NCBI GenBank assembly: GCA_964453665.1
Contig: CAYVQT010000007.1
Location: 6,062-70,061 of the forward strand
Source: DAOUTY01 sp964453665
Lineage (GTDB): Bacteria; Chloroflexota; Dehalococcoidia; SZUA-161
Direction: 5' to 3'
DNA length: 64,000 nt
Shown here: positions 34,913 to 44,103 of the stretch, piece by piece
Numbering within the stretch: the stretch's first letter is position 1
How the letters are laid out: every line of letters begins with the position of its first letter
The notes under the pieces: generated by a model
What the model was told of the DNA's origin: nothing
Seen by the model: the letters and a program-made list of their open reading frames with translations, nothing else
The model's database searches: none
Translations under genes and position numbers: made by a program

Positions 34913-35608
34913 TCAACCCTTATAGTGTTCAAGAGCCCATTCGTATATTGCGAACTCAAGAGGGTGTTTTCGAACAAATCGTTCTCTTGTGCCATCTGGC
35001 ACGTCTTGTGTCCTGGGTGACACGTTTTTTCTCCCTACGGTGACAGACGAAAATCCCAACACCCGCGACAGTTGATCAACACTTCCCTGAAGATCTTCCG
35101 CTATGCCGACATAAATAAAACGTTCCTCTAAAATATCTCTATAGTTGTCAAGTGTAAGATCGGCAGGCAAATGTAACAACATAAACGAGCTTGTCTCTTC
35201 CAGATATCTTTTTAGGTCATAGCTGTCATCCGTTGCAATTACAATTCTTTTTCCATTACGAAATGCCTCATGCCCCAATCTCTTCACAAAGAAGAAATTC
35301 GACAGGTGAAGCTCGAAAGGATCGCGAAGGATTGTGATTAACTGGTCAACTTCAGGATAGTAGTCCAATACTCCGGCTCCTCTTTCTCTATTGAAGTGAC
35401 CGTGTATACATATTCCTTCTTTAAATTTTTTATTGAACAGCCCGGTGGTAAGTCTATGTCTTTTTGGCATTGGATTTCGCTTCTCATTAAAGTAGTGCGT
35501 CAATAACCTGTTCCCGTACCACTGTTGCAAGACTTGACGAAAGCTTGTTCCCGCGCACTTCGGGATATGAATAGATATCAATGGCCTGGTCCTATCGTAG
35601 GATCTCAT
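34913..35608 (-). CDS. sulfotransferase family 2-type protein
   Basis: This 231-residue protein has LISIHIPKCAGTSF (P-loop-like residues 16-23), HGHFNRERG, and the 3'-phosphate-binding LITILRDPFELHLSNFFF. These features match the Sulfotransfer_2 (heparan/chondroitin-type) group, which usually modifies polysaccharides. AAGGA upstream supports ATG 35608. It is monocistronic-looking, with about 120 nt on the 5' side. Confidence 0.82.
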   Translation of the reverse strand: MRSYDRTRPLISIHIPKCAGTSFRQVLQQWYGNRLLTHYFNEKRNPMPKRHRLTTGLFNKKFKEGICIHGHFNRERGAGVLDYYPEVDQLITILRDPFELHLSNFFFVKRLGHEAFRNGKRIVIATDDSYDLKRYLEETSSFMLLHLPADLTLDNYRDILEERFIYVGIAEDLQGSVDQLSRVLGFSSVTVGRKNVSPRTQDVPDGTRERFVRKHPLEFAIYEWALEHYKG

Positions 35609-35728
35609 CCGCCTATCCTTCCTTGATTGTTTGCTGGATTATAACTCAAGGAGCCATATGGTATACCCACAAAGACAATATCATTGTTGATTATTAAAAT
35701 ATCGTTTGGCGCTTTCTGAAAGTAGCCT

Positions 35729-36694
35729 TTATGATGACTTGCCCTTTCGTATCCTAGCGATTATAGAGCTTGCCGAGCTAGATGCACCGCTCGCGAGCAG
35801 GAATTTTAATAAAGCCATCCATTCACCAGGCCTAAACAGATTCTCAATTACATACCTCACGTATTCTCTAAGAGCCTCACCTCTCTGACCTCTTTCCACC
35901 GCTGCCGATGCTTTAAGAAGACGAAATTTGCTGGATAATATCTTCTCCACCTCTTCTCGGTCTTTTGCTAAAAGCTCACCTAGCAGATAGTAGTTCTTCT
36001 CATAGATTCTCTTCATTGTATTTAAATGCAACTCCATGCTCGATCTTCTGGAAATTCCCTTGGGATGTTGTCTATATTCTGCCAGGGGTGCGGCACAGTA
36101 AGCGACTTTGAATCTGCTGGTGAAGCGAATCTTCAGGTCCCAGTCTTCATATATATCAAGATCCTCATCATAAAAACCAACTTGTTTCAAGGCATTGATG
36201 TTTACTAGTTCATTTCTATACAGACTGCCTTTAGGCCAATGACGACAGAAGGCTTCTTTGAAAACATATCCGGTAGGAGGAGGGCTGGTTTCAGCCCACA
36301 GGGCGAGTCTCTGCCCTTCCTCATCGATAAAATAAACGTTCGAAAAAACGAGCATAGCTTCCGGATGCTGCTGCATTGTCTCAAGCTCTCTTCGAAGTTT
36401 ATCGGGGAGAAATCTATCGTCGCCATCCAGGGAGCAAACAAAATCGCCTTTTACACGTTCCAATGCAAAGTTGCGGTTCTTTGGAATGCCCAGTCCTTTC
36501 TTATGACAGAACGCTCTTATCAGGCCCGGATAGCGCCTGGCATAATCCAGAACCATATCCTGGGAACTATCGGATGAACAATCATCGACGATGATGATTT
36601 CGTATGGTAAGAGCGTCTGTTCTAAAACAGATTCAATCGCCTCGCGCAGGTAATTCTTCTGGTTATATGAAGTAATAATGACAGAGATTTTCAA
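35729..36694 (-). CDS. family 2 glycosyltransferase
   Basis: This 321-residue GT-A enzyme has SVIITSYNQKNYLREAIESV, IIIVDDCSSDSSQDMV, and the DxD motif in VCSLDGDDRFLPDK, with EDWDLKIRF as the catalytic-base region. The start is TTG 36694, supported by GAGGA seven nt upstream; no ATG is available at the conserved N-terminus. The C-terminal ~80 residues are helical and specific to the subgroup. Confidence 0.87.
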   Translation of the reverse strand: MKISVIITSYNQKNYLREAIESVLEQTLLPYEIIIVDDCSSDSSQDMVLDYARRYPGLIRAFCHKKGLGIPKNRNFALERVKGDFVCSLDGDDRFLPDKLRRELETMQQHPEAMLVFSNVYFIDEEGQRLALWAETSPPPTGYVFKEAFCRHWPKGSLYRNELVNINALKQVGFYDEDLDIYEDWDLKIRFTSRFKVAYCAAPLAEYRQHPKGISRRSSMELHLNTMKRIYEKNYYLLGELLAKDREEVEKILSSKFRLLKASAAVERGQRGEALREYVRYVIENLFRPGEWMALLKFLLASGASSSASSIIARIRKGKSS

Positions 36695-36785
36695 TGCCAG
36701 TCCTCAGTCAACTGATTATACACAAAGAGCGAATGTTAAATCTCGCAGTATTCGATACAGGTTATTTTGAATCCCAGACCTGTAT

Positions 36786-37442
36786 TTACCTCCCCGGCCA
36801 AGTATCTACAATAAGACTTGTATATGATAGAGGAACTTTTTTATTCCTGTGACCGAAATCAGCAGAACGTTCAATAAATCCATCCGCTGGATCCCATGGC
36901 AAGCGATGAAATTGTCCTCCCTCGTCGTAATACTCCAGAAGCTTGTAATCATAATGGGCTTTAGATAGTATATTTTCAATCATGCGTTGGTCATAGAGGA
37001 CCTTATGATCGGCAGCCCCGATCCCACTTCCTCCTGGTCTTACAAACTCTATGTAGTCAGGGTCTGGATGAAAACCATCGGGGACGGCTATTCTCACGAC
37101 CCCCTGATTTGATAGAAATGGTCGAACGTTTTTTAGAAACGAAAGGAAGTCGGCCTCTGGCCAATGCTCTATCACGTGTTCTGCCAGAATTCTGTCAATA
37201 CTGCCAGGCGGGAAGATACTTCTCCAGTGAGCCGGCCTCAGGGCATTAAAAACAGGAAGGTCAGTATTGAGCCAGCCCTCGTATGTCCTGGAACCAGCGC
37301 CTATAACTACTCTTACCGGTTTGCCTTCACGCCAAAGACTCATCGCACGCTTTCGCAGAACGTACCGTGACCTCGGCATTGTGAAACATCGTCTTATAAT
37401 ACCTAATATTCGTATTAGATTTCTCAAAGGCCATTTACCCAA
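36786..37442 (-). CDS. SAM-dependent methyltransferase (COG4627-like)
   Basis: This 218-residue protein has VRVVIGAGSRTYEGWLNTD as motif I, RILAEHVIEHWPEADFL and VVRIAVPDGFHPDPDYIEF. It parallels the protein at 28304 and belongs to the same group. Later residues GAADHKVLYDQRMIENIL fit the family C-terminus. The likely start is TTG 37442; the exact start is uncertain. Confidence 0.8.
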   Translation of the reverse strand: MGKWPLRNLIRILGIIRRCFTMPRSRYVLRKRAMSLWREGKPVRVVIGAGSRTYEGWLNTDLPVFNALRPAHWRSIFPPGSIDRILAEHVIEHWPEADFLSFLKNVRPFLSNQGVVRIAVPDGFHPDPDYIEFVRPGGSGIGAADHKVLYDQRMIENILSKAHYDYKLLEYYDEGGQFHRLPWDPADGFIERSADFGHRNKKVPLSYTSLIVDTWPGR

Positions 37443-37543
37443 TACAAACTCTCATTTCTTACCCGGAATAACTGGTGTAGGTTTGATGGACAAAATAGTG
37501 ATAGTCAGTAAAGCCATTCATCAATGTTATCTTAACCTTCTGT

Positions 37544-37610
37544 GAGCCTGCTGCACAAAGGTTGAAACTATCAGCAGCTTATGAGACCACCTTGTTTGTA
37601 CAACAGGCTC
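37544..37610. repeat. imperfect inverted repeat, about 18-bp arms (MITE-like)
   Basis: GAGCCTGCTGCACAAAGG at 37544-37561 matches the reverse complement of 37590-37610 (GAGCCTGTTGTACAAACAAGG) with two substitutions and a short gap. The 67-bp element lies in a 226-bp gap between leftward genes. The outward GAGCCTGTTG ends recall insertion-sequence termini, but no transposase is present. Confidence 0.6.
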
Positions 37611-37668
37611 TACAGCACATTTATTCGAACGAGCTATCGTTCGACGTAAAAAACTGGTAAAACGTGCC

Positions 37669-38895
37669 TTACGTCAATGGTAGCAGATCATTCTCCCCGA
37701 TACCTATCAGTGAGGCAAACCGTTGTCGAAAGACCCGCAGGTTAAGTTCCTGCTCCCGAGCTGCCTGGCCTGCGTGTGTGGCGCTAGCATAAAATTCCTT
37801 ATCGACAATGAATTTTCTCAAGCTGTCAATAATTTCGGTGCTCTCGAGTGAATGACAACAAAGACCCGCAGGAAAGCGACGGAGGAAACGCGCTACCGAC
37901 GAGTCCTCAGGGCCGTGGAATAGAACAGGTCTGCCAGCTGCCAGATAAGTTGAAAGCTTATTAGGAAAGCAAAGGCGTACCGAGAGACTGTATGTTTCGT
38001 CGAACCAGTAAGGCAAATAGGCTATATCAACCTGCGATAGAAGATCCACCGTCTCTTCAACAGATCGCCAACCCAGGTACTCAATGTGTATCCCGTCATA
38101 CCCCCGCACAGATAGGTCTGTTGATAACACACGGACAATGACATTGCGTCCCTCTATCCGCCAATTCACACTGGACAGGGCTGATAATAAAGCCAGCCAC
38201 TCATTTTTAGCATACCAGGCACCGATAAACCCGATAGTGAATTGACTGTCACTGCTCAGTTCCTTTGCTGCTGGTTTCATCAAGTTCGGATGTACCCCGT
38301 GGATCAATACTACAGACTCGACTCCATATCTCTTCTTATACTCCTCCGCCATCGCTTCAGAAGCTACACCACACCTCTCAGACATCAAGAGCACATTTGC
38401 AAATTCACGCATAAAGCTGTTGTGCTCAAACCGGCTGAATGATAACTCCTTAGACCGGAACTCGGGAGGATCCCAGATTGTATTAACGAGCCGGGCACCG
38501 AGCCCGGTAGCGACTCTTCCAGTGATGTTAATCAGAATTGGAGCATTTAAAACAGCCCAGACCATCTCTATATTGTGCTGTTTGCCAAATTGTACAATAC
38601 GGTTTACCAAGGATGGTTCATGAATGAGCTTGGCGTAACGCCTTAAGAGGAAGCCGCTCATATTATCAATATTAGCTCCAAACTGCGCAATCCCACGTTG
38701 TCGTGGACGAACAGTGTAGGCGGTTGGCAGCCATTTAAGGTCCTCCATAAATGGAAGGGCAATAGGTAAAATCACCGCAAAACAAAAAATCTTATCCCGC
38801 GGATAAGACAAGCAAAGATCTTGTAAAAAGACACCTGCGGATTGAGGGTAGCCTGGAGGAGTACCAGTTAGCAATAAAACTCGCGGTACGGTCAT
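37669..38895 (-). CDS. GT4-like glycosyltransferase
   Basis: This 408-residue protein has a GT-B layout with LLLTGTPPGYPQSAGVFLQD at the N-terminus, TIGFIGAWYAKNEWLALL, HIEYLGWRSVEETVDLL, and CFPNKLSTYLAAGRPVLFHG in the donor site, where the usual E-x7-E is degenerate. It lies 3 nt after the 2-epimerase gene, so it is the likely transferase for the sugar made by the three genes upstream in transcription. Confidence 0.8.
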   Translation of the reverse strand: MTVPRVLLLTGTPPGYPQSAGVFLQDLCLSYPRDKIFCFAVILPIALPFMEDLKWLPTAYTVRPRQRGIAQFGANIDNMSGFLLRRYAKLIHEPSLVNRIVQFGKQHNIEMVWAVLNAPILINITGRVATGLGARLVNTIWDPPEFRSKELSFSRFEHNSFMREFANVLLMSERCGVASEAMAEEYKKRYGVESVVLIHGVHPNLMKPAAKELSSDSQFTIGFIGAWYAKNEWLALLSALSSVNWRIEGRNVIVRVLSTDLSVRGYDGIHIEYLGWRSVEETVDLLSQVDIAYLPYWFDETYSLSVRLCFPNKLSTYLAAGRPVLFHGPEDSSVARFLRRFPAGLCCHSLESTEIIDSLRKFIVDKEFYASATHAGQAAREQELNLRVFRQRFASLIGIGENDLLPLT

Positions 38896-38898
38896 ATG

Positions 38899-40017
38899 CT
38901 ATGATATCCTTTGTCCCGGGGTTTTAGCTTGTGCGGAGTGTCGGTGGCCAAGAATGATCTTTATTACCGTACTGCTTACGTTCTCTACCAGATATTCGGG
39001 GGGCACTGTCCATTGATGCTTTTGATTGAGAACGGTGCGCACACATTGCAGGATCATCTCTGGCTCTGCGCCACTGAGCATATTGCTGCCACACTCGATT
39101 GTCTCCGGCCGCTCTGTAACATCACGGATTGTCACATTGGATACCCGGAAAATGCAGCACTCTTCCTGCACGGTGCCGCTGTCGCTTAGCACGCACAGTG
39201 CATTCTTCTCCAGAGAGATGAAGTCAAAGAAATTAAAAGGCTCGTGAAACCTGATATTCTCGTTGTCCAGGCGCACTCCGTAGCGCTGCATCCTGTTACT
39301 GGTGCGAGGATGCAGGCTGCAAATAACGGGCATGTTGTAGTCTTCCTGAAGCAACATCAGTGCCCGTGCCAGCGATTGAAGGCGATCTTCGATATCAACG
39401 TTCTCTTGACGGTGCATGGTAACGAGGAAGTACTCTCCTGGTTTTAGTCCCAGACTACTTAGAATTTTCGATTGATCTATAGCAGGGTCATGATACTGAA
39501 TCACCTCGGAGATAGGGTTTCCGATGACGTAGATTCGATTACCCTCTATTCCCTCGCGAAGCAGATTCGCCCGGCTGCGTTCAGTATAGGGCATCAGGAT
39601 GTCGCTGCTGTGATCAATGATGCGCCTGTTCACCTCCTCCGGCACGCGGTCGTCATAGCAGCGGTTCCCAGCCTCCATGTGGTAAACGGGGATGCCCATT
39701 CTCTTGGCAACTATAGCCGCCAGGCCGCTATTGGTATCTCCCAGAATTAAAATCCTATCTGGCTTTTCAGCAAGAAAGACCTGCTCGCTTGCCGTAATGA
39801 TTTTACCTATTTGCTCGCCGAAGGTGTCACCGTGGACGCCGAGGAAATGGTCCGGTTGCCTTACGCCCAGCTGCTGGAAGAATACATCGTTCAGATTAAC
39901 GTCATAGTTCTGTCCGGTATGCACCAGCACATGGTCACATAGCTCATCCAGCTTTTCGATTATCAGGCTTAAACGTATGATCTCCGGGCGAGTACCCAGA
40001 ACAGTAATTACCTTCAT
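38899..40017 (-). CDS. wecB: UDP-HexNAc 2-epimerase, copy 3 (CapG/WbjD type)
   Basis: This 372-residue member of the non-hydrolysing 2-epimerase family has VLGTRPEIIRLSLII, HTGQNYDVNLND, LGDTNSGLAA, HMEAGNRCYD, VPEEVNR and TMHRQENV. It is distinct from copies 1 and 2. Coupling by ATGA to a CapE-like dehydratase indicates the WbjD/CapG role: 2-epimerisation of a UDP-N-acetyl-6-deoxy-L-hexosamine. Confidence 0.88.
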   Translation of the reverse strand: MKVITVLGTRPEIIRLSLIIEKLDELCDHVLVHTGQNYDVNLNDVFFQQLGVRQPDHFLGVHGDTFGEQIGKIITASEQVFLAEKPDRILILGDTNSGLAAIVAKRMGIPVYHMEAGNRCYDDRVPEEVNRRIIDHSSDILMPYTERSRANLLREGIEGNRIYVIGNPISEVIQYHDPAIDQSKILSSLGLKPGEYFLVTMHRQENVDIEDRLQSLARALMLLQEDYNMPVICSLHPRTSNRMQRYGVRLDNENIRFHEPFNFFDFISLEKNALCVLSDSGTVQEECCIFRVSNVTIRDVTERPETIECGSNMLSGAEPEMILQCVRTVLNQKHQWTVPPEYLVENVSSTVIKIILGHRHSAQAKTPGQRIS

Positions 40018-41072
40018 GCCAGCATATCTTCCTCGAATGAAATTCTGTCGCCAGTCAGGAGTTTGTGTTTTTTAAGCAGCCTAGCCAGTGCGTCCTTCCG
40101 TATTACATTATCAGCCGAGCTATACTCTTGCCCCAGCGGGCTCTTAATTTTTACTGATGCCCGGAGCTCAGGCAGAATTGGCATGATCACATAATAACTG
40201 CCCCGGCTGACAGTGCGATGTGCTTCCTCCTCGGAAACCAGGATCTCATGTATCTTCTCCCCGGGCCGAATGCCGGTAATTGTCGTCTTAATCGCACGAT
40301 CATCGATAAGCACCTGCACGACATCAGTGATGAGAGCCGAAGGCACACGCGGGATATAGGTCTCGCCCCGGTTCGCATGCTGCAATGCTGCGAAAATCGT
40401 GTCTACAGCCTGATTCAGGCTTAGAAGAAAGCGAGTCATGTCCGGTGTGGTGATGGTCACAGGCCCGCCGCTGCGGATTTGATCGTGGAAAAGCGGTATC
40501 ACTGAGCCTCGTGAAGCAAGCACATTTCCATATCTCACACAGATGAACCTGGTATCGGGACAATTCATGTTCGCGTTAATGAATATGCGCTCCTGGATTG
40601 CTTTTGTCATACCCATGACATTTACCGGTTTACACGCTTTATCCGTGGATATACCGACAACGGTCACAACTGGCAGTTGGTTTTCGCGTATGGCTTGAAC
40701 AATGTTTTCCGCACCCACAATATTGGTCCCGACAGCTTCGAAGGGAAAGTACTCACATGTAGGCACCTGTTTGAGAGCAGCCGCATTAAAGACTACATCT
40801 GCGCTGCGCAGCATTGCGCTGACACTATGATAGTCACGTACATCCCCTATCTGGAATTGTAAAAGCTGTTTGAAGTTATGATAGATTACCTCATCGGTAG
40901 CAATTGCACGATGCTGATAATCGAGCCGCATCTGGTGCTGTTTGGCTTCGTCGCGGGAAAATACAACAATCCTGGCAGGCTTGCCCAGTTCGCCAGATAG
41001 CAGCCGCCGCACCAGTACCTTGCCCAGCGAGCCGGTGCCCCCTGTAATAACGATTCTTTTATCGGTTAGCAT
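40014..41072 (-). CDS. UDP-GlcNAc 4,6-dehydratase/5-epimerase (CapE/WbjB/FlaA1-like)
   Basis: This 352-residue SDR of the polysaccharide-biosynthesis (CapD-like) group has VITGGTGSLGKVLVRRLL, AALKQVPTCEY, GISTDKACKPVNVMGMTKA and RYGNVLASRGSVIPLF. The catalytic Tyr is replaced by Met in MGMTK, as in inverting dehydratases such as FlaA1. ATG 41072, with AGGAGGG just upstream, is chosen over 41111, reducing the overlap with the reductase gene to 14 nt. Confidence 0.9.
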   Translation of the reverse strand: MLTDKRIVITGGTGSLGKVLVRRLLSGELGKPARIVVFSRDEAKQHQMRLDYQHRAIATDEVIYHNFKQLLQFQIGDVRDYHSVSAMLRSADVVFNAAALKQVPTCEYFPFEAVGTNIVGAENIVQAIRENQLPVVTVVGISTDKACKPVNVMGMTKAIQERIFINANMNCPDTRFICVRYGNVLASRGSVIPLFHDQIRSGGPVTITTPDMTRFLLSLNQAVDTIFAALQHANRGETYIPRVPSALITDVVQVLIDDRAIKTTITGIRPGEKIHEILVSEEEAHRTVSRGSYYVIMPILPELRASVKIKSPLGQEYSSADNVIRKDALARLLKKHKLLTGDRISFEEDMLA

Positions 41073-41958
41073 AAGCCCTCCTGAGTTCCGAGTACGGAGT
41101 GGAATCTCCATACATCTGCTCGATCATATCGCGCCAGAGAGGTGGCTTGAACCCCGTAGCCTGTCGAAACCGTTCAGCGCTCAGGCTGCGATCACATACA
41201 ATTGTCTCATCAGGTTCAATCCGGACGTTTAATCCGTATACCCGTTTCACCATCGAGAGAAGAACGAACTTGTTTATTGGCTCTGATGCCACATTGTAGA
41301 TTCCATAAAGATCAGGATACTCTGTGATAATCCAGGCGATTATCTGTGAGAGAGCATTGGTTGTAAATCCACTGAACACCGCTCGCTTGTATCCGTGAAC
41401 TGTACCCCCATCCTGAGCTAAAAACCACTCAATCAAACCCTGCGAGGTCTCGACCTCCCGTCCTATCATTGAGGTCCGTATCGTCAGGCAGCCCTCCCGG
41501 CTCACCTCACCCAGCAGTTTCGTCCTTCCGTAGAGGTCCTCCGCGTCAGGCATGTCGCCTTCCGTATAGTTCCCCTTGCTACCCGAGAAGACACAGTCAG
41601 TGCTTATGTGTATCAGGCGGCTGTTTGCTGACCGGCATATCTCGGCCAGCCGGTGGGGGAAGAGAGCGTTAACCGAGATACTGGCAATGGGATCATCAGC
41701 TTCTGTAGCCTGCTTTACTATACCGATACAGTTCACTGTGACATTCGGTTTTATGGCATCTATTGCCCGATTGACACTGTCGAAATCCTCCACGGACACA
41801 CGGTCTATTGTATGTGTCGGGTCGAAAAGCCCGTATTGAGCGTAGGGGCCAATCCCCGAACGCAAGGTCGCATACGTATCGAACCGATCGGCAAAGACCT
41901 GCCAGAGCTTGTGCCCCAGCATCCCCGAGCCGCCAAGTATTAAAACCTTTACTGCCAT
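41059..41958 (-). CDS. RmlD-like NAD(P)-dependent sugar reductase
   Basis: This 299-residue SDR has VLILGGSGMLGHKLWQV, TVNCIGIVKQ, LIHISTDCVFSGSKG and YGRTKLLGE, the RmlD (dTDP-4-dehydrorhamnose reductase) pattern. The cupin domain that CapF/WbjC carries is absent, so WbvR of the L-QuiNAc pathway is a better model. It would reduce the 4-keto sugar made by the dehydratase encoded next. A decayed copy of its first codons and upstream region is at 43811-43894. Confidence 0.87.
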   Translation of the reverse strand: MAVKVLILGGSGMLGHKLWQVFADRFDTYATLRSGIGPYAQYGLFDPTHTIDRVSVEDFDSVNRAIDAIKPNVTVNCIGIVKQATEADDPIASISVNALFPHRLAEICRSANSRLIHISTDCVFSGSKGNYTEGDMPDAEDLYGRTKLLGEVSREGCLTIRTSMIGREVETSQGLIEWFLAQDGGTVHGYKRAVFSGFTTNALSQIIAWIITEYPDLYGIYNVASEPINKFVLLSMVKRVYGLNVRIEPDETIVCDRSLSAERFRQATGFKPPLWRDMIEQMYGDSTPYSELRRAYANR

Positions 41959-42087
41959 TGTTTACTCGCTCCAACCCTAGCTAATCAAACTTCCATACAA
42001 CTCAATTTAGCGCTGGATATACAAATGACTATTGTATTCTTGTTCAACAATCCGTAGCCATTCTCGAACCAGCATGGACCATCATGC

Positions 42088-43674
42088 TCATATACTGCCC
42101 CCACCCCTCAGTTCACCTATCTTTTCCTTTATCCTCGCCTTTTCGTCCACTTCCTGGTACTCTACCGCCCTCTTAGCCATTGGTGAATCCTTTTTGAATA
42201 CCTCCTTTAACACCCTGCCATCCATTTCTCTTGATATCGGAATGCCTAAGATGTGTAATATCGTTGGGGCCAAGTCGTAGATTCGAGCATCATGTATAGC
42301 AAGCCCCTCACCGATATCGGGGCCAATCACAAGGAAAATGCCATGTAGCTTGTGCACACTGCGCCAGCCGTGATCCTGTTCTAAGTAATACCAGAGATCT
42401 TCACTTTTAGGGCTGCTAGCAACAAAGATTCCGTCATTGGGAAGTATTACAATATCCGGAGCGTTATGCAAATATCTCCCCGAATATATCTCCTCTCTTC
42501 TGTATACCCGCTTGGCCATCTTGGTACCAGTTATCGGTTCCGTTATAGCCTCAAGCTCCCTCACAAGGTTCTCTCTCAGATCATCGTATTCCTGGTCTGA
42601 ATCGACAAACTTTCGGTTCACATACAAGGAACCGTGACCCACCGGGATGACGGTACTCTGCTCCCAATCGATGAATTCCTTACACTCCAATTGACCCGGG
42701 TGCAGTATATAAATCTCTGGGGGCATAAGCCTTGGTAACCTTGCACGAAGCGCTGCGGGTACGAATGGTCGGAGTGAGCGGACCACTCTCATCCTGCCAA
42801 TCGTCGAGATTACATCGTCTTGGCCCAGGCCTGGGTTTTGCGATGGGGATTGCGAGAACTGTCCGGGTATGTTGAGAGTCAGAAGGCGTCTTTCCATCAG
42901 CCACTTGCCGATCTGGAAGACGCATTTTTTCTCAATATGGCCGTGGTCGGACATCAGGATGACATAGGTTCTCTCATCATAAAATCGATGCAGTAGTGCT
43001 CCTATCCTGTCATCAATGACAGTCCAAGCATATTCCACCACGTCTTGTGGGAAATGGTGTTGTATGTAGTCAATGTAGAATAGAGTCAGATGGCAGAATC
43101 GGGGATTGAATTTGCTCATGAGATATTCTGCAACATCGAATCTACGGTTTATCATTTGCTTGCTGTTGCGTCTTGCGGTGCCCCTATCTAATGTGAACAT
43201 ATAGTCTGGGTTTGACCTATAATTGAATTTAAGTTTCAATTCATCTTCCAACCATTCGGGGTAGGTAAACTTTGTATCCATCGGCGCATTCTGCGACACC
43301 ATGAAGCCATTCATCGCTTTAGGCGGATATGTCGTGGGCATATTGAACACGCCACAGTCTATATTGTTTTCCCCCAGAAGGTCCCACAGTTCTTTGCTTC
43401 TGAAAGAGGTCGAATTGTGCACGACCATGTCGTTCTTCTCGAAATCGGGATCAAAGAACCAATAGACTCCGAGTTTGCCCGGGTTTTTACCAGTGGAGTA
43501 GCATTTCCACGCTGGAAAAGTGGCAGGAGGGAGGCAACTCTCCAAGTCCCCAAAGCAGCCATTATTCATCAAGTTCTCTATAGTAGGCAACTTACCCTTC
43601 TGCACCATTGGCTGGATGATATTCCATGCGGCCCCGTCCAGCCCAATTACCAAGACCTTATCACCGTCTGGCAT
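42088..43674 (-). CDS. alkaline-phosphatase-superfamily phosphodiesterase (type I PDE/NPP)
   Basis: This 528-residue enzyme has VLVIGLDGAAWNIIQP, PPATFPAWKCYSTGKNPGK (nucleophile region), LTLFYIDYIQHHF, VILMSDHGH and KLHGIFLVIGP, giving a full two-metal site. It is annotated in many genomes as a nucleotide pyrophosphatase, but the substrate is unknown; a glycan or lipid phosphodiester is plausible. ATG 43674 has GGAGG five nt upstream. The charged tail (EKARIKEKIGELR) resembles the tails discussed for 2313-3600. A stem-loop lies in its leader. Confidence 0.83.
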   Translation of the reverse strand: MPDGDKVLVIGLDGAAWNIIQPMVQKGKLPTIENLMNNGCFGDLESCLPPATFPAWKCYSTGKNPGKLGVYWFFDPDFEKNDMVVHNSTSFRSKELWDLLGENNIDCGVFNMPTTYPPKAMNGFMVSQNAPMDTKFTYPEWLEDELKLKFNYRSNPDYMFTLDRGTARRNSKQMINRRFDVAEYLMSKFNPRFCHLTLFYIDYIQHHFPQDVVEYAWTVIDDRIGALLHRFYDERTYVILMSDHGHIEKKCVFQIGKWLMERRLLTLNIPGQFSQSPSQNPGLGQDDVISTIGRMRVVRSLRPFVPAALRARLPRLMPPEIYILHPGQLECKEFIDWEQSTVIPVGHGSLYVNRKFVDSDQEYDDLRENLVRELEAITEPITGTKMAKRVYRREEIYSGRYLHNAPDIVILPNDGIFVASSPKSEDLWYYLEQDHGWRSVHKLHGIFLVIGPDIGEGLAIHDARIYDLAPTILHILGIPISREMDGRVLKEVFKKDSPMAKRAVEYQEVDEKARIKEKIGELRGGGSI

Positions 43675-43712
43675 CACGCCTCCCTGTTAGCCAAAGCCAT
43701 ACTATCGAACCC

Positions 43713-43751
43713 GAGACGATGTGTCTATTCACACATCAAAGACCTCGTCTC
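43713..43751 (-). promoter_or_regulatory. stem-loop in the leader of the phosphodiesterase gene
   Basis: GAGACGA (43713-43719) pairs with TCGTCTC (43745-43751), and TGTGT (43720-43724) with ACACA (43731-43735), leaving a 6-nt loop and a 9-nt one-sided bulge. It ends 38 nt before the start of the leftward gene. No T-run follows on either strand. Confidence 0.45.
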
Positions 43752-43810
43752 GTTACCAGATGAATGTTGAGCAGTTGCTATCCCACTGATTTGCCCATAC
43801 CAGACTCGAT

Positions 43811-43894
43811 CCACCAAGTATCAAATCTTTACCTCCATCATTTACTCGCTCTAACCCTGGATAATCAAACTTCCATACAAATCAACACGGCGCT
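43811..43894. repeat. decayed duplicate of the 5' end of the RmlD-like gene
   Basis: The 84 bp closely match 41931-42014, which hold the first nine or so codons of the RmlD-like reductase and the sequence upstream of its start. Shared blocks include TTTACTCGCT and AATCAAACTTCCATACAA. The rest of the gene is absent here, so this is a partial duplication or the scar of a rearrangement. The remainder of 43678-44103 shows no other gene. Confidence 0.8.
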
Positions 43895-44103
43895 GAACAC
43901 AGGCACTCAGGGCGTATTCCCATTCGATAGTATACAAACCGCATCGAGCGAAGTTAGCATGCAGAGCAATATCCTTTAATAAATTTTTAATCCGGATGAA
44001 AGTGTATAACAATCCTTACATGGTACAACCATTATACCCTGCGGTGTACGAATCTCTTTTATAAACGACATTTGTGGTAGTCCCTTTAAGACTTTATCTA
44101 TAA

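Noticed and set aside
34778..35020. 80-codon rightward frame in the convergent gap
   Set aside because: It overlaps the sulfotransferase gene antisense and shows no family signature.
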